DNA of 21,813 bases from JBAPRR01 sp049281195 (GCA_049281195.1 JBAPRR010000036.1:1-21813), one strand, 5' to 3'. Counted from the first letter of the stretch, positions 1 to 7,921 are shown. The notes: generated by a model not told the origin, from the sequence alone. Numbers and translations are program-made.

Positions 1-124
1 GATCAGTAGGCCACGTTCGAGTCCACCTGGGAGCGAGTGCTAACTTCCGCGAGCGGCGCACCCCGCTGAGATCCGAAGGGCCAGACGCGTGCGGTTTGAA
101 TATCTGGTCGGAAGAATCGGCGCT

Positions 125-1483
125 TCACGATGGTGGCGACATCCCAAGTCGTCTGAACCTCTTCCTGTACTGAGCCGTCAGGCCTTGAGCAGTTGCCACT
201 ATCCCCACGCCGGCCAGCACGACGAGCGAGACCTCGAATTCCGCTCGGAAACGCACTAGCCCGTAACTAACCGCCGCGATCAACGTCACGGCCACGGCCG
301 ACACGAGCAACGGCCAGACCTTCACCGACCGTCTCCTCAGAATGACCAGTCCAGCCACCGCGAATGGCAGGAGCAGGTAATAGGCCAGCAGGCCGGCGAA
401 GGAGGCTGGGGCCGGCCGCCCCTCATTCACTTCGGTGTCCACCATCTGAAGCGGCTCGTACAGGTCCCAGACCCTTCCTATGCGCGCGCCTATGACAATC
501 GGCAGACGGCTCGAATGCCGTTCGAGATAGTGAAGGCCGGCCTCGGACTGCCTTGCGGACTCGACCGACTGGTCCTGAGCCGGAGGAACTTCGATCGAGC
601 ATTGGAGGCTCCAGGAACCGAGCGCCGGCCCGTAATAGGTCTGTGGGCAGTTCGCGCCGAGGAGCACCGGCCCTTCACCGGTCGAGATGAAGGTCGGATC
701 GCGAAAGGAGGCCATGTTTCGCCCTACCCAGGGAGACACGACAACAAGGGCCGCGAGGAGGCTCGCGGCTGTGAGCATGAGCCGTCGGCCCCAAGGAAGA
801 CCCTTCAGGCCGAATGCTGCAGGCACCAGAAGAAGCGGTAAGAGCACGATCAGCTCGGCACGGGTGAGAATCTCGAGCCCACATCCGATGCCGAGCAGAA
901 CGCCGTTGGCGATGCCCGGGGAGTCTAAGAAACGGTACGCGGCCAGCAGGATCAAGACCATCAGGAGCATGCTCACCGTCTCGGACATGACGATCCCGTT
1001 CGGGATCCACATGTTCGGGTACAGCGCGGCTACCACTGCTGCGACGATGCCCACACGGGGGCCTGCCAGCCGCCGTCCCAGTAGACCGACGAACAGCACG
1101 ACCGCCGATCCCAAAACCGCCATTGTCAGCCGCTGGGGAGTCTCACCCGGCGAGAGGCCGAAGAGGTAGGTCACCGGCGTGATCACGAACGAGGTCAGCG
1201 GCGGATGCGCAGCGTCGGGCCCGTGCCCGAAGAACACCGGAAAAAAACGGCCGGTAGACAAAGCAAGAGCCTGCAGCTCGTAGTACGCGGCGTCATAGAG
1301 CTTGTAGGCCTCGTGGCGTGTCACCACGAGCACGTACAGCACGCGAAGCAAGAGCGCGACCAGGGTCGTAACGCCCAGCCACAGGCCGAATCGAAGTTGC
1401 GCCTCATTGCTTTCAGACTCGCCGCGCGGAGGATCAGTGTGCGCTTCGAGTAGCAACGACGAACCTGGCATGGGGCCAATCAT
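125..1483 (-). CDS. GT39/PMT-family membrane glycosyltransferase
   Basis: A 452-aa multi-pass membrane protein that looks like a polyprenyl-phosphate-sugar-dependent glycosyltransferase (GT39, PMT_2/ArnT-like). Family members move a sugar from a lipid-phosphate carrier to an acceptor on the outer face of the membrane. Seen: a first hydrophobic helix at about residues 34-54, then an extracytoplasmic loop with D64-AAYYELQA, which resembles the family's acidic catalytic loop, and an HPPL motif at 93-96. About ten further hydrophobic stretches follow and the protein ends in a basic tail. The length is slightly short of the usual 480-550 aa. The ATG at 1483 has no clear ribosome binding site; a second ATG four codons in (1471) is an alternative. 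It stands alone, divergent from the secreted-protein gene at 1856. The acceptor and sugar donor cannot be told from sequence. The family call is fairly secure; the substrate is unknown. Confidence 0.85.
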   Translation of the reverse strand: MIGPMPGSSLLLEAHTDPPRGESESNEAQLRFGLWLGVTTLVALLLRVLYVLVVTRHEAYKLYDAAYYELQALALSTGRFFPVFFGHGPDAAHPPLTSFVITPVTYLFGLSPGETPQRLTMAVLGSAVVLFVGLLGRRLAGPRVGIVAAVVAALYPNMWIPNGIVMSETVSMLLMVLILLAAYRFLDSPGIANGVLLGIGCGLEILTRAELIVLLPLLLVPAAFGLKGLPWGRRLMLTAASLLAALVVVSPWVGRNMASFRDPTFISTGEGPVLLGANCPQTYYGPALGSWSLQCSIEVPPAQDQSVESARQSEAGLHYLERHSSRLPIVIGARIGRVWDLYEPLQMVDTEVNEGRPAPASFAGLLAYYLLLPFAVAGLVILRRRSVKVWPLLVSAVAVTLIAAVSYGLVRFRAEFEVSLVVLAGVGIVATAQGLTAQYRKRFRRLGMSPPS

Positions 1484-1855
1484 TGTCGCTGGGTCGACCC
1501 GGGTCGGGTTGCTCCCGCATCTGAACGAGATAACGCGCGATCGGAGGGGGGCACCAGTCCAGTCACGGTCGACAACGGCCTACCGCTTTAAGTTGCGCCG
1601 AGCTTTGAGTACTAAAGCCGAACTCGTTGTCGAAGCAAGACCTGGGTGGTAGAACCGACTGCACATACCCCACGCAACGGGAAAGTCGGTCAAACGCCGG
1701 CGCTAGTCCGTAACCGTAGACCTTCGGTCCCATGGATCGATCGTGAGCCGGGTCGCCGTTGAGTGGAGGGGTTTCCATTGTCGAGACACATCTGGGACCC
1801 GGCGCTCCTCGTTCCGATGCGGACGGGAAGTCCTGGGCTCGGGGAGCGAGGGGTC
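1484..1855. promoter_or_regulatory. Divergent intergenic region with palindromes
   Basis: This 372-bp gap separates two divergent genes and must hold the promoter of each. No convincing coding sequence is visible. Two overlapping perfect palindromes lie next to the glycosyltransferase start: GGGTCGACCC (1491-1500) and CGACCCGGGTCG (1495-1506). A second inverted repeat, GCTTT-N7-AAAGC, lies at about 1602-1618. These could be regulator sites, but short GC-rich palindromes also arise by chance. No clear -35/-10 pair was recognised. Confidence 0.35.
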
Positions 1856-2827
1856 ATGAGGTTTGTTCACAACGGTCACCCATCCAACCGGAAGTTGGTT
1901 CGGATTTCTGCCATCGCAATCGCATCTCTGGGCCTGCTCGGCGTCGCGTCGGTAGCACTGTCGGCGTCGGCGTCGGCGTCGGCGGGCACTCCAACTGTGT
2001 CAAAGGTCGGAGAGCTCGGCGCATGTACCGCGAATACCGGCGTGATTGTCTACGTCGACTTCGGCTCCTGGCCCTCCGGTCCGGAGAAAGGCGCTCAGGA
2101 CATCGGCTGCGCTCCGACTCCGGGGGCAACGCAGACCCAGAGCGGAACGACATCCGGCGTCATGGCCCTTAATGCGGCGGGATACACCCTTGACGGCACA
2201 AAACACTATGGCGATGCATTCGTCTGTCGTCTAGGTGTCAAGTCTCTCGGTATTGCCAGCCAGGAGCCCACTCCGACTCAGGAGTCGTGCTTGAGCACCC
2301 CAGACGACTACTGGTCGTATTGGCACGCCGACGCCGGTTCGGACACGTGGAGCTTCAGTGGCGGGGCTACGACTACCTATCCCTATGCGGGCAGCATCGA
2401 CGCGTGGACCTTCGAGCCCACCGGAGGCACCACCCGGCCGACTCTTACCCCGGACCAGGTCCAAGCCGAGGAAGGGACTTCTCTCATTCCCCCGGCCCTG
2501 ACAATCACGCCGACCAGGTTGATGAAAGCCACCGTCGATCAGGGTTACTCGGCATCCCTGAGCGCCTCGGGAGGAAAGGGGCCGTACGGCTACGCGGTAA
2601 ACACGCAAGGCCCGGACCTGCCTGCAGGGCTCACCCTTTCGTCGTCCGGCGTCCTGTCAGGCACGCCCACCGAAACCGGAAATGTGAACTTCGTCGTGGA
2701 CGTGACCGCAGCTCCCATCACCAAGTCCAATCCGCACATGAGCCCTCCTGAGGGCTACACCGGCCCGAACCTCGGGACAATCGCGGTGCACATCTCCGTG
2801 AAGGGTGGAAGCGACACCACGAAATAA
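1856..2827 (+). CDS. Secreted Cys-containing protein with putative Ig domain
   Basis: A 323-aa exported protein of unknown role. The ATG at 1856 is preferred: it follows a GGGAG/GAGGGG ribosome binding site and begins a typical signal peptide, with basic residues, a hydrophobic core (about 17-36) and an Ala/Ser-rich end SASASASAG. An upstream in-frame GTG at 1763 would bury the signal. The mature part has two regions. The first (about 55-188) has four cysteines (57, 85, 124, 145) and a YWSYWHA motif; I recall a similar pattern (Cys, AGY, FVCR, YWSYWHA, WxF) in exported actinobacterial proteins of unknown function. The second (about 214-286) fits a putative-Ig (He_PIG) domain, with LPAGLTLSSSGVLSGTPT as the signature. 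There is no anchor or sorting motif, so it is probably released or loosely attached. The Ig call is good; the overall role is unknown. Confidence 0.8.
   Translation: MRFVHNGHPSNRKLVRISAIAIASLGLLGVASVALSASASASAGTPTVSKVGELGACTANTGVIVYVDFGSWPSGPEKGAQDIGCAPTPGATQTQSGTTSGVMALNAAGYTLDGTKHYGDAFVCRLGVKSLGIASQEPTPTQESCLSTPDDYWSYWHADAGSDTWSFSGGATTTYPYAGSIDAWTFEPTGGTTRPTLTPDQVQAEEGTSLIPPALTITPTRLMKATVDQGYSASLSASGGKGPYGYAVNTQGPDLPAGLTLSSSGVLSGTPTETGNVNFVVDVTAAPITKSNPHMSPPEGYTGPNLGTIAVHISVKGGSDTTK
1961..1984 (+). repeat. TCGGCG hexamer repeat, four copies
   Basis: Four perfect tandem copies of TCGGCG encode the Ser-Ala repeat at the end of the signal peptide of the secreted protein at 1856. Gain or loss of one unit keeps the frame, so copy number could vary without breaking the gene. 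It is probably a slippage-prone linker at the signal-peptidase site. Confidence 0.8.
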
Positions 2828-2847
2828 AGATGCCCCTTCCTGCATCT
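2828..2847 (+). terminator. Weak hairpin after the secreted-protein gene
   Basis: AGATGC (2828-2833) and GCATCT (2842-2847) form a 6-bp inverted repeat with an 8-nt loop starting right after the TAA stop at 2825-2827. There is no T tract, so termination is uncertain. It may only protect the mRNA end. Confidence 0.3.
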
Positions 2848-2899
2848 CGAGAAGATCCGGTCAGGGCTGCTCGAGCGGCGCAACGAGCGCACGGCTTCT

Positions 2900-3238
2900 T
2901 CAACTCAAGATGGTGAAGATCATCGACGGGCCAACATCGCCGAGACAGGTGCGGACGTTGGTGTAGGTCGTGCAACCCGTGCGCCACGTCAGCGAATGCT
3001 TGAGCTTGACCGGCAGGTTGCCGTCCTGGGAGGGGCCCGAGCACCGGTTGGATGTCTGGTCTACCCCGGGGAGGACCGAACCCGGTTTGCCGTCGCCGTC
3101 GTGATGGAGCGTTATGGCCACACTCGCCGCAGGCCCGTACCCCTTGAAGTACTTGCCTTCCACCGTGATCCGCTTGATGGTGCAGGCTGAAGTGAGAGTG
3201 AAGTTGGTTCGCATCGGATGGAGTGCTTCCCATGCCAC
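2900..3238 (-). pseudogene. Probable remnant of a secreted beta-sandwich protein gene
   Basis: A short open frame (112 codons from GTG 3238; a later ATG is at 3214) whose residues look like real protein rather than a shadow. The run ITVEGKYFKGYGPAASV followed by GKPGSVLPG resembles a segment I recall from exported bacterial proteins, where a V-x-G-x-YF-x-G-x-GPA strand precedes a D-x-x-GxPG turn. There is no signal peptide, no clear ribosome binding site, and the end looks truncated (stop at 2900-2902). Just upstream, a different frame also reads in a protein-like way, consistent with a frameshift. I take it as a decayed gene fragment on the minus strand between two plus-strand genes. It could instead be a small intact gene of unknown role. 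The rest of the 2828-3338 gap shows nothing convincing. Confidence 0.4.
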
Positions 3239-3338
3239 CGTGGGTCACCGGGATCGAGTTCTCGCTGGCGAAGCTAGCAACGGCCCGCCAGGGTCTTTCG
3301 ACGGGATTGCCAGCTCTTTTGGGTGCTAATAGAGACAG

Positions 3339-4532
3339 ATGAACCTCGACACCATGTGGAAGGACCTCGAGTCGGTCGGGCTCGACAAGACGACCGGCGG
3401 CTACAGGCGGTACGCCTGGACCGCAGAAGACGCGATGCTCGGGGAGTGGTTCGAAGCTGAGGCCGCGGCCCGAGGTTTGGACTGCCTTAAGGACAGGGCC
3501 GGCAATCAATGGGCGTGGTGGGGCGATCCTGATGCTGCGGTAGCGGCCGGGCGTCCCGGAATTGTGGTGGGATCACACCTTGACTCGGTGCCAGACGGCG
3601 GCCCATTCGACGGCCCGCTCGGTGTCATCGCCGGGTTCTCTGCAATCGACGTGCTCCGCTCTGAACAGGCCACGCCGAACCGACCCATCGGTGTGGCTCG
3701 TTTTGTGGATGAGGAGGGTGCTCGTTTCGGAGTGGCGTGCGTGGGTTCGAGGCTCCTGGCGGGCTCGATAGACCCGGATTTGGCACGATCCTTGTTGGAC
3801 GATGACGGTGTCTCAATGGCAGAGGCGATGTCGCTTGCTGGTATCGATGCTCGCCACGTCGGCCCCGACACAGAGGTCTTGCGGCGCGTCGGGTGTTTTC
3901 TCGAGCTTCATATCGAGCAGGGCCGCGCGCTGATAGACACACAACATCAAGTCGCGGTGGCTTCGTCTATCTGGTCCCACGGACGTTGGCGCCTCGAGAT
4001 CGAAGGCGAAGCGAATCACGCCGGTACGACGCGTCTGGAGGACCGTCGCGACCCCATGCTCGTGCTGGCCGACGTTACGCAGGCTGCCCGCCATTCAGCC
4101 TCCGCGCACGGATGCTTGGCGACTATCGGACGTGTCCGCGTTCAGCCCAATGCGGTGAACGCGATCCCTTCACGTGTCGACGCTTGGCTGGACGCCCGCG
4201 CGCCGGCCGAGCACGAAGTCCGCGCGGTCGCGGAGGAGGTTTCCAGAGCGGGAAAGACCGCAGCGGTGGAGGAATCCTTCACCCCGGCTACTCACTTCCC
4301 GTCCGATCTACGGGATCGAGTCATCAAGACTCTCGGCGACGTCCCTTCCCTTGCTACCGGCGCGGGCCACGACTCAGGCATCCTGGCGACAGCTGGGATC
4401 ACCACGGCTCTTTTGTTCGTCCGCAATCCGACCGGAGTTTCCCATTCTCCTCGCGAGTACGCCGAGCGCGAAGACTGCCTGGCCGGCATCCGGGCGGTAG
4501 CCACAGTGATATCGGATCTGGCCTGCAAATGA
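3339..4532 (+). CDS. M20-family amidohydrolase (allantoate/carbamoyl-amino-acid hydrolase type)
   Basis: A 397-aa zinc amidohydrolase of the M20 family, subgroup of allantoate amidohydrolase and N-carbamoyl-L-amino-acid hydrolase. Metal-site motifs are in order: GSHLDSVPDGGPFDGPLG (H80, D91), VDEEGARF (E125/E126), LELHIEQG (H191), with ANHAGT (H227) in the lid domain and a late VSHSPREY. Length and order match intact family members. It overlaps the start of hutF by ATGA (4529-4532), so the two are almost surely cotranslated. Family annotation would say allantoate amidohydrolase, but the pairing with HutF argues for hydrolysis of N-formyl-L-glutamate to glutamate and formate, replacing HutG. 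As I recall, Streptomyces has the same gene order near its urocanase gene. That role is inference. The ribosome binding site is weak (AGAGA), and the start ATG is the first in frame. Confidence 0.85.
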   Translation: MNLDTMWKDLESVGLDKTTGGYRRYAWTAEDAMLGEWFEAEAAARGLDCLKDRAGNQWAWWGDPDAAVAAGRPGIVVGSHLDSVPDGGPFDGPLGVIAGFSAIDVLRSEQATPNRPIGVARFVDEEGARFGVACVGSRLLAGSIDPDLARSLLDDDGVSMAEAMSLAGIDARHVGPDTEVLRRVGCFLELHIEQGRALIDTQHQVAVASSIWSHGRWRLEIEGEANHAGTTRLEDRRDPMLVLADVTQAARHSASAHGCLATIGRVRVQPNAVNAIPSRVDAWLDARAPAEHEVRAVAEEVSRAGKTAAVEESFTPATHFPSDLRDRVIKTLGDVPSLATGAGHDSGILATAGITTALLFVRNPTGVSHSPREYAEREDCLAGIRAVATVISDLACK

Positions 4533-5845
4533 AATGGCACGCCGCCTACGCCTGGCTACCGGACGGATTGGCTCGCGACGTGAACATCGAAGAGCGCGAC
4601 GGAACATTCAGTGATGTGGGAATCGGGGTGGTGCCCGACGACCACGTCCGTCTGCCGGGTTTGGTGGTACCCGGTATGGCAAACGCTCACAGCCACGCGT
4701 TCCATCGTGCCCTCAGAGGTCGCACTTCTTCATCTCGGGGGTCCTTCTGGACATGGCGGCGCCAGATGTATCGGTTGGCAGCCCGGATCGACCCGGAGCA
4801 AATGTTTCTTTTGGCCCGAGCTGTGTACGCAGAGATGGTGTCTGCGGGCATCACGGTTGTGGGGGAGTTCCACTACCTGCATCACTCACCTACCGGGCAG
4901 CCTTATGACGAGCCGAACATCATGGGCGAAGCCCTTCAGCAGGGGGCAGTCGAGGCAGGTGTGCGATTGACACTGCTCGATGCCTGTTATCTGATGGGGG
5001 GACTGGCCGCAACGGGTCACGAAGAGCTCGATCCGGTGCAACGCCGCTTCAGCGATGGCGACGTGGCTCGTTGGGCCAGTCGGGTTGAAGCCCTTCGGCC
5101 GACGCACGAGATGTCGCTGGGCGCGGCCATCCATTCTGTGCGGGCGGTGCCTCGAGAGTTTCTCGGCGCTGTGGCAGAGGCTGCCGGCGATGGTCCTCTG
5201 CACTTCCACGTCTCAGAGCAGAGGGCGGAAAATGACGCATGCGAAGGGTTCTACGGGATGACTCCCGTTCAGTTGCTACGCACGACCGGGGCGCTCGGAA
5301 ATACGAGCACAGCGGTCCATGCCACCCACGTGTCGAGCATCGACGTCGCCGGGCTCGCGGATACAAAGACGGCTGTGTGCTTCTGTCCCACTACTGAACG
5401 GGATCTTGGCGACGGCATCGGGCCGGCCCGCGTTTTCGCTGATGCAGGAGTCTCCCTGTGCCTCGGCTCGGATCAACACGTGACAGTAGATCTTCTTGAA
5501 GAAGCACGCGCTCTCGAGATGGATGAACGACTGGCAACAGAAGAGCGCGGGCGCTTCGATCAACAGGAGCTGATCGCGGCGATGACCGTGGCCGGTTATC
5601 GGGCCCTCGGGCGCGAAGGCGGTCGAATAGAAGTTGGCGCCCCGGCAGACCTGGTTGCGCTGAGGCTCGACACCGTGCGAACAGCCGGGGCAGAACCCGG
5701 TCAGGCGGTCTTGGCCGCTTCCGCTTCCGATGTCGACACCGTGGTTATCGATGGCCGGACCGTGGTGTCCGGAGGAGCGCACTTTCTCGGAGATGTCGGC
5801 CGGCTATTGGCCGACGCCATCGACCCCCTGTGGAGCGAGGACTGA
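4529..5845 (+). CDS. hutF: Formimidoylglutamate deiminase HutF
   Basis: A 438-aa amidohydrolase-superfamily enzyme that converts N-formimino-L-glutamate to N-formyl-L-glutamate and ammonia, a late step of histidine breakdown in the cytoplasm. The HutF pattern is clear: NAHSHAFHRALRGR with zinc ligands H54 and H56, LHFHVSEQ (H225/H227), VHATHVSS (H264/H267), CPTTERDLGDGIGP, and LGSDQHVTVDLLEEARALE with D315. The length is normal for HutF (about 450 aa). The open frame continues far upstream inside the preceding hydrolase gene, but the ATG at 4529 in the ATGA overlap is the natural start. The genes for HutH, HutU and HutI are not in the window, so the upper pathway must be encoded elsewhere or be absent. 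The HutF call is strong. Confidence 0.93.
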   Translation: MKWHAAYAWLPDGLARDVNIEERDGTFSDVGIGVVPDDHVRLPGLVVPGMANAHSHAFHRALRGRTSSSRGSFWTWRRQMYRLAARIDPEQMFLLARAVYAEMVSAGITVVGEFHYLHHSPTGQPYDEPNIMGEALQQGAVEAGVRLTLLDACYLMGGLAATGHEELDPVQRRFSDGDVARWASRVEALRPTHEMSLGAAIHSVRAVPREFLGAVAEAAGDGPLHFHVSEQRAENDACEGFYGMTPVQLLRTTGALGNTSTAVHATHVSSIDVAGLADTKTAVCFCPTTERDLGDGIGPARVFADAGVSLCLGSDQHVTVDLLEEARALEMDERLATEERGRFDQQELIAAMTVAGYRALGREGGRIEVGAPADLVALRLDTVRTAGAEPGQAVLAASASDVDTVVIDGRTVVSGGAHFLGDVGRLLADAIDPLWSED

Positions 5846-5904
5846 GACTTGCAAATCTCAGTTCACCGACCCGGCGGTGGCATGATGAATCGCCGAGAGG
5901 AGCG

Positions 5905-6723
5905 ATGACGATGGGCAGCCCCGATTCGAGAACCTGGGCGGAGGTGGACCAAGGTTGGGGCCGCAAAGCGGTCGATTTTTCGACCCTGAGCGAGCCGAGT
6001 AACTGCCGCGAATATGTGGCGCTCCATCATCTACTTCGAGTGGACGCAGGGGACCGCTTGCTCGACGTGGCTTGTGGTTCGGGCCTGGCTATCGAGTTGG
6101 CGAGGAATCGTGGCGCGTCGTGCGCCGGGATCGACGCCTCGACCAGGTTGGTGGCAGTTGCAAGGTTCCGTAATCCCGAAAGTGACATCCGGGTCGGTGA
6201 TATGCACGACCTCCCCTTCCAGGATGGCGCGTTCGATGTGGTGACCAGCTTTCGCGGTATCTGGGGCACCACCCGAAACGCGGTGACAGAGATCAGCCGT
6301 GTACTCAACCCTGGTGGCCGGTTCGGGCTGACCGTATGGGGGCATATCAAGGTCTCGCCGGGTGCGTGGGCCCTGGCACCGTTCCTCCTAGCTACTGAGG
6401 AGAAGGTCGGCAACCAGGCCGCCATGGTGTCACTCGGCCGGCCCGGCGCGGGCGAAAGTCTTCTGGAGGAGTCCGGATTCGTGGACATCCGCCGCGTCGA
6501 GGTTCCCTTTGCCTGGGAGTTCGCCGATGCGGAAGTGTTCGCCCGTGCCCTCGCATCCACAGGGCCCGCGTATGAAGCGATCCAGAACGTCGGCGAGGAG
6601 GCATTTCACGATGCGGCACTTGAATATGCCGCCGATCACATCCGTGACGGCTTGCCGCTTCGCGCCGAAATCAACGTAGTCGGATACCTGGCTCGCAAGC
6701 CGGAGGAGGACAGTCAACGATGA
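5905..6723 (+). CDS. Class I SAM-dependent methyltransferase
   Basis: A 272-aa methyltransferase with the Rossmann SAM fold. Motifs seen: LDVACGSG (53-60), an acidic residue at the end of strand 2 (GID, D77), GDMHDLPF (98-105), FDVVTSF (110-116) and SRVLNPGGRFGLTVW (131-145), a layout like the UbiE/Methyltransf_11 group. The ATG at 5905 follows GAGAGGAG (about 5894-5901), an excellent ribosome binding site. An upstream in-frame start at 5830 would overlap hutF and is less likely. It starts 59 bp after hutF and its stop overlaps the next gene by ATGA (6720-6723), so it is cotranslated with the carboxymuconolactone-decarboxylase-fold protein. The substrate is unknown; the context does not link it clearly to histidine breakdown. 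Confidence 0.85.
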   Translation: MTMGSPDSRTWAEVDQGWGRKAVDFSTLSEPSNCREYVALHHLLRVDAGDRLLDVACGSGLAIELARNRGASCAGIDASTRLVAVARFRNPESDIRVGDMHDLPFQDGAFDVVTSFRGIWGTTRNAVTEISRVLNPGGRFGLTVWGHIKVSPGAWALAPFLLATEEKVGNQAAMVSLGRPGAGESLLEESGFVDIRRVEVPFAWEFADAEVFARALASTGPAYEAIQNVGEEAFHDAALEYAADHIRDGLPLRAEINVVGYLARKPEEDSQR

Positions 6724-7319
6724 GCGCCGGCTTTCTCACAGATCCCCCGATCACTCCCGCGGCTCAAGCGCTATACGACGAGGACGTCGCGGAGAGCGGA
6801 TTCGTATGGAACGTGACACAGCTCTGGGCGTACCAGCCGGACACCGTGGAGCGCCTCTTCGAACTGATGTCGCAGGCATTCAAGCCGAGCGGACTGAGCT
6901 TCCGTCAGCGAGGCATCTTGGTTACCGCCGCCGCATCCACCCTCGGAGACGCGTACTGCTCTCTGGCGTGGGGGGGCAAGCTCTCCGACAAGTCGGACCC
7001 GACCCTTGCTGCCGGAGTTCTGAGCGGCACAGATGTCGGATTGACCGAACAGGAAAAAGCGATGGCCTCCTGGGCTCGCAAGATCGTCAAAGACCCCAAT
7101 GCCACCACTGAAGCGGACCTCGAGCAGCTTCGTGACGCCGGCCTGACCGACGAGCAGATCTTCGCTATCACGGCCTTTGTGGCGCTCCGGCTCGCGTTCT
7201 CCACCATCAACGACGCGCTTGGAGCCATTCCCGACGATCAGCTCGTCGAGTCGCTTCCGCCAGCCGTCACGCAGTCGGTGACATACGGCCGACGACGCGC
7301 CCATCCAGGTACGCCCTGA
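6720..7319 (+). CDS. Carboxymuconolactone decarboxylase/AhpD-fold protein
   Basis: A 199-aa, mostly helical protein of the CMD/AhpD-like fold, close to the group often labelled peroxidase-related. The core reads FRQRGILVTAAASTLGDAYCSLAWGGKL (given here as FRQRGILV at 61-68 and DAYCSLAWGG at 77-86), where the cysteine C80 sits at the position of the AhpD active site. The second cysteine of CxxC and the following histidine of classic AhpD are missing (C-S-L-A-W), so a full AhpD thiol cycle is unlikely. One cysteine could still act in peroxide or thiol chemistry, or the protein may have another role. Its start overlaps the methyltransferase stop, and the pair probably works on one compound or stress. 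The fold is likely; the function is open. Confidence 0.75.
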   Translation: MSAGFLTDPPITPAAQALYDEDVAESGFVWNVTQLWAYQPDTVERLFELMSQAFKPSGLSFRQRGILVTAAASTLGDAYCSLAWGGKLSDKSDPTLAAGVLSGTDVGLTEQEKAMASWARKIVKDPNATTEADLEQLRDAGLTDEQIFAITAFVALRLAFSTINDALGAIPDDQLVESLPPAVTQSVTYGRRRAHPGTP

Positions 7320-7329
7320 TACAAGGTCC

Positions 7330-7347
7330 GGCGTGGTCTCCGACGCC
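7330..7347. terminator. Weak hairpin between convergent genes
   Basis: GGCGT (7330-7334) and ACGCC (7343-7347) form a 5-bp stem with an 8-nt loop in the 29-bp gap between the CMD-fold gene and the HTH gene, which end toward each other. The site suits a two-way terminator, but the stem is short and has no T tract. Confidence 0.3.
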
Positions 7348-7348
7348 T

Positions 7349-7882
7349 TCACCAAGTGGCTGGGTATACGAAGTCAGCGGCGGGGCGACCAATCCATTGC
7401 ACGATCCGCATCGCCAGGTCCATACCCGTGCCGAATTTCGCAGTGCGTAAGTTCGTCAGCTGATTCGAGCTGCATCCCAGGATCGCGGCCAGAGCAGGCC
7501 AGGTGAGTCCCTGTTGCACACGCTTTTCGTCCATCGACGCATAGAGGAGCTTTAACGCCCAGCGCAGGCGTCGGTCCGGCCCGGCCACGGGAAGATCGAA
7601 CCGCTCCTCGCTACCATGCCCTCCGTCGAGAAAGCTCTCCGGAGTCCGTCCCAGCCACCTAAGCATGAACAAGGCGTGTTGGCACGAGATCCTGGGGTTC
7701 TTGGCCATGTTCGTCAAGGTTGAAGCGCTGATCGGATGATCCCTACGACGGTCGTTCAGTTCGGATGAGAGCTCCCAAAGCTGCTTGGCCACCGCAGCCC
7801 AACTGATTCCAGCTTCGGTGCGCTTGTCGTCGAGCGCCGCATAGAGGGCTCGGACGTCGAACGGCCTTACAGCTTGCGTCAC
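7349..7882 (-). CDS. Tandem-HTH small DNA-binding protein, putative regulator
   Basis: A 177-aa protein made of two related helical repeats. Repeat 1 (about 10-85) and repeat 2 (about 106-172) align well: RALYAALDDKRTEAGISWAAVA against KLLYASMDEKRVQQGLTWPALA (shown as RALYAALDDKR/KLLYASMDEKR), then STLTNM against NQLTNL, then MLRWLGRTPESF against IVQWIGRPAADF. Each repeat looks like an XRE/Cro-type helix-turn-helix, so one chain could bind DNA as an intramolecular pair. The GTG start at 7882 follows GAGGCGAAA. It is third in a minus-strand run, 39 bp after the epimerase gene, and may control that operon. I recognise no named family; direct regulation is inference. Confidence 0.7.
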   Translation of the reverse strand: MTQAVRPFDVRALYAALDDKRTEAGISWAAVAKQLWELSSELNDRRRDHPISASTLTNMAKNPRISCQHALFMLRWLGRTPESFLDGGHGSEERFDLPVAGPDRRLRWALKLLYASMDEKRVQQGLTWPALAAILGCSSNQLTNLRTAKFGTGMDLAMRIVQWIGRPAADFVYPATW

Positions 7883-7921
7883 TTTCGCCTCAGCCTTTAC
7901 CCCATCGGCCTTCTCGATCGA

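Noticed and set aside
3893..4528. In-frame upstream extension of hutF by about 212 codons
   Set aside because: It lies wholly inside the M20 hydrolase gene, has Arg/Ser-rich shadow composition, and the HutF family starts at the ATG in the ATGA overlap at 4529.
5830..5904. Upstream start for the methyltransferase overlapping hutF
   Set aside because: The ATG at 5905 has a strong ribosome binding site, and the extra residues have no place in the fold.
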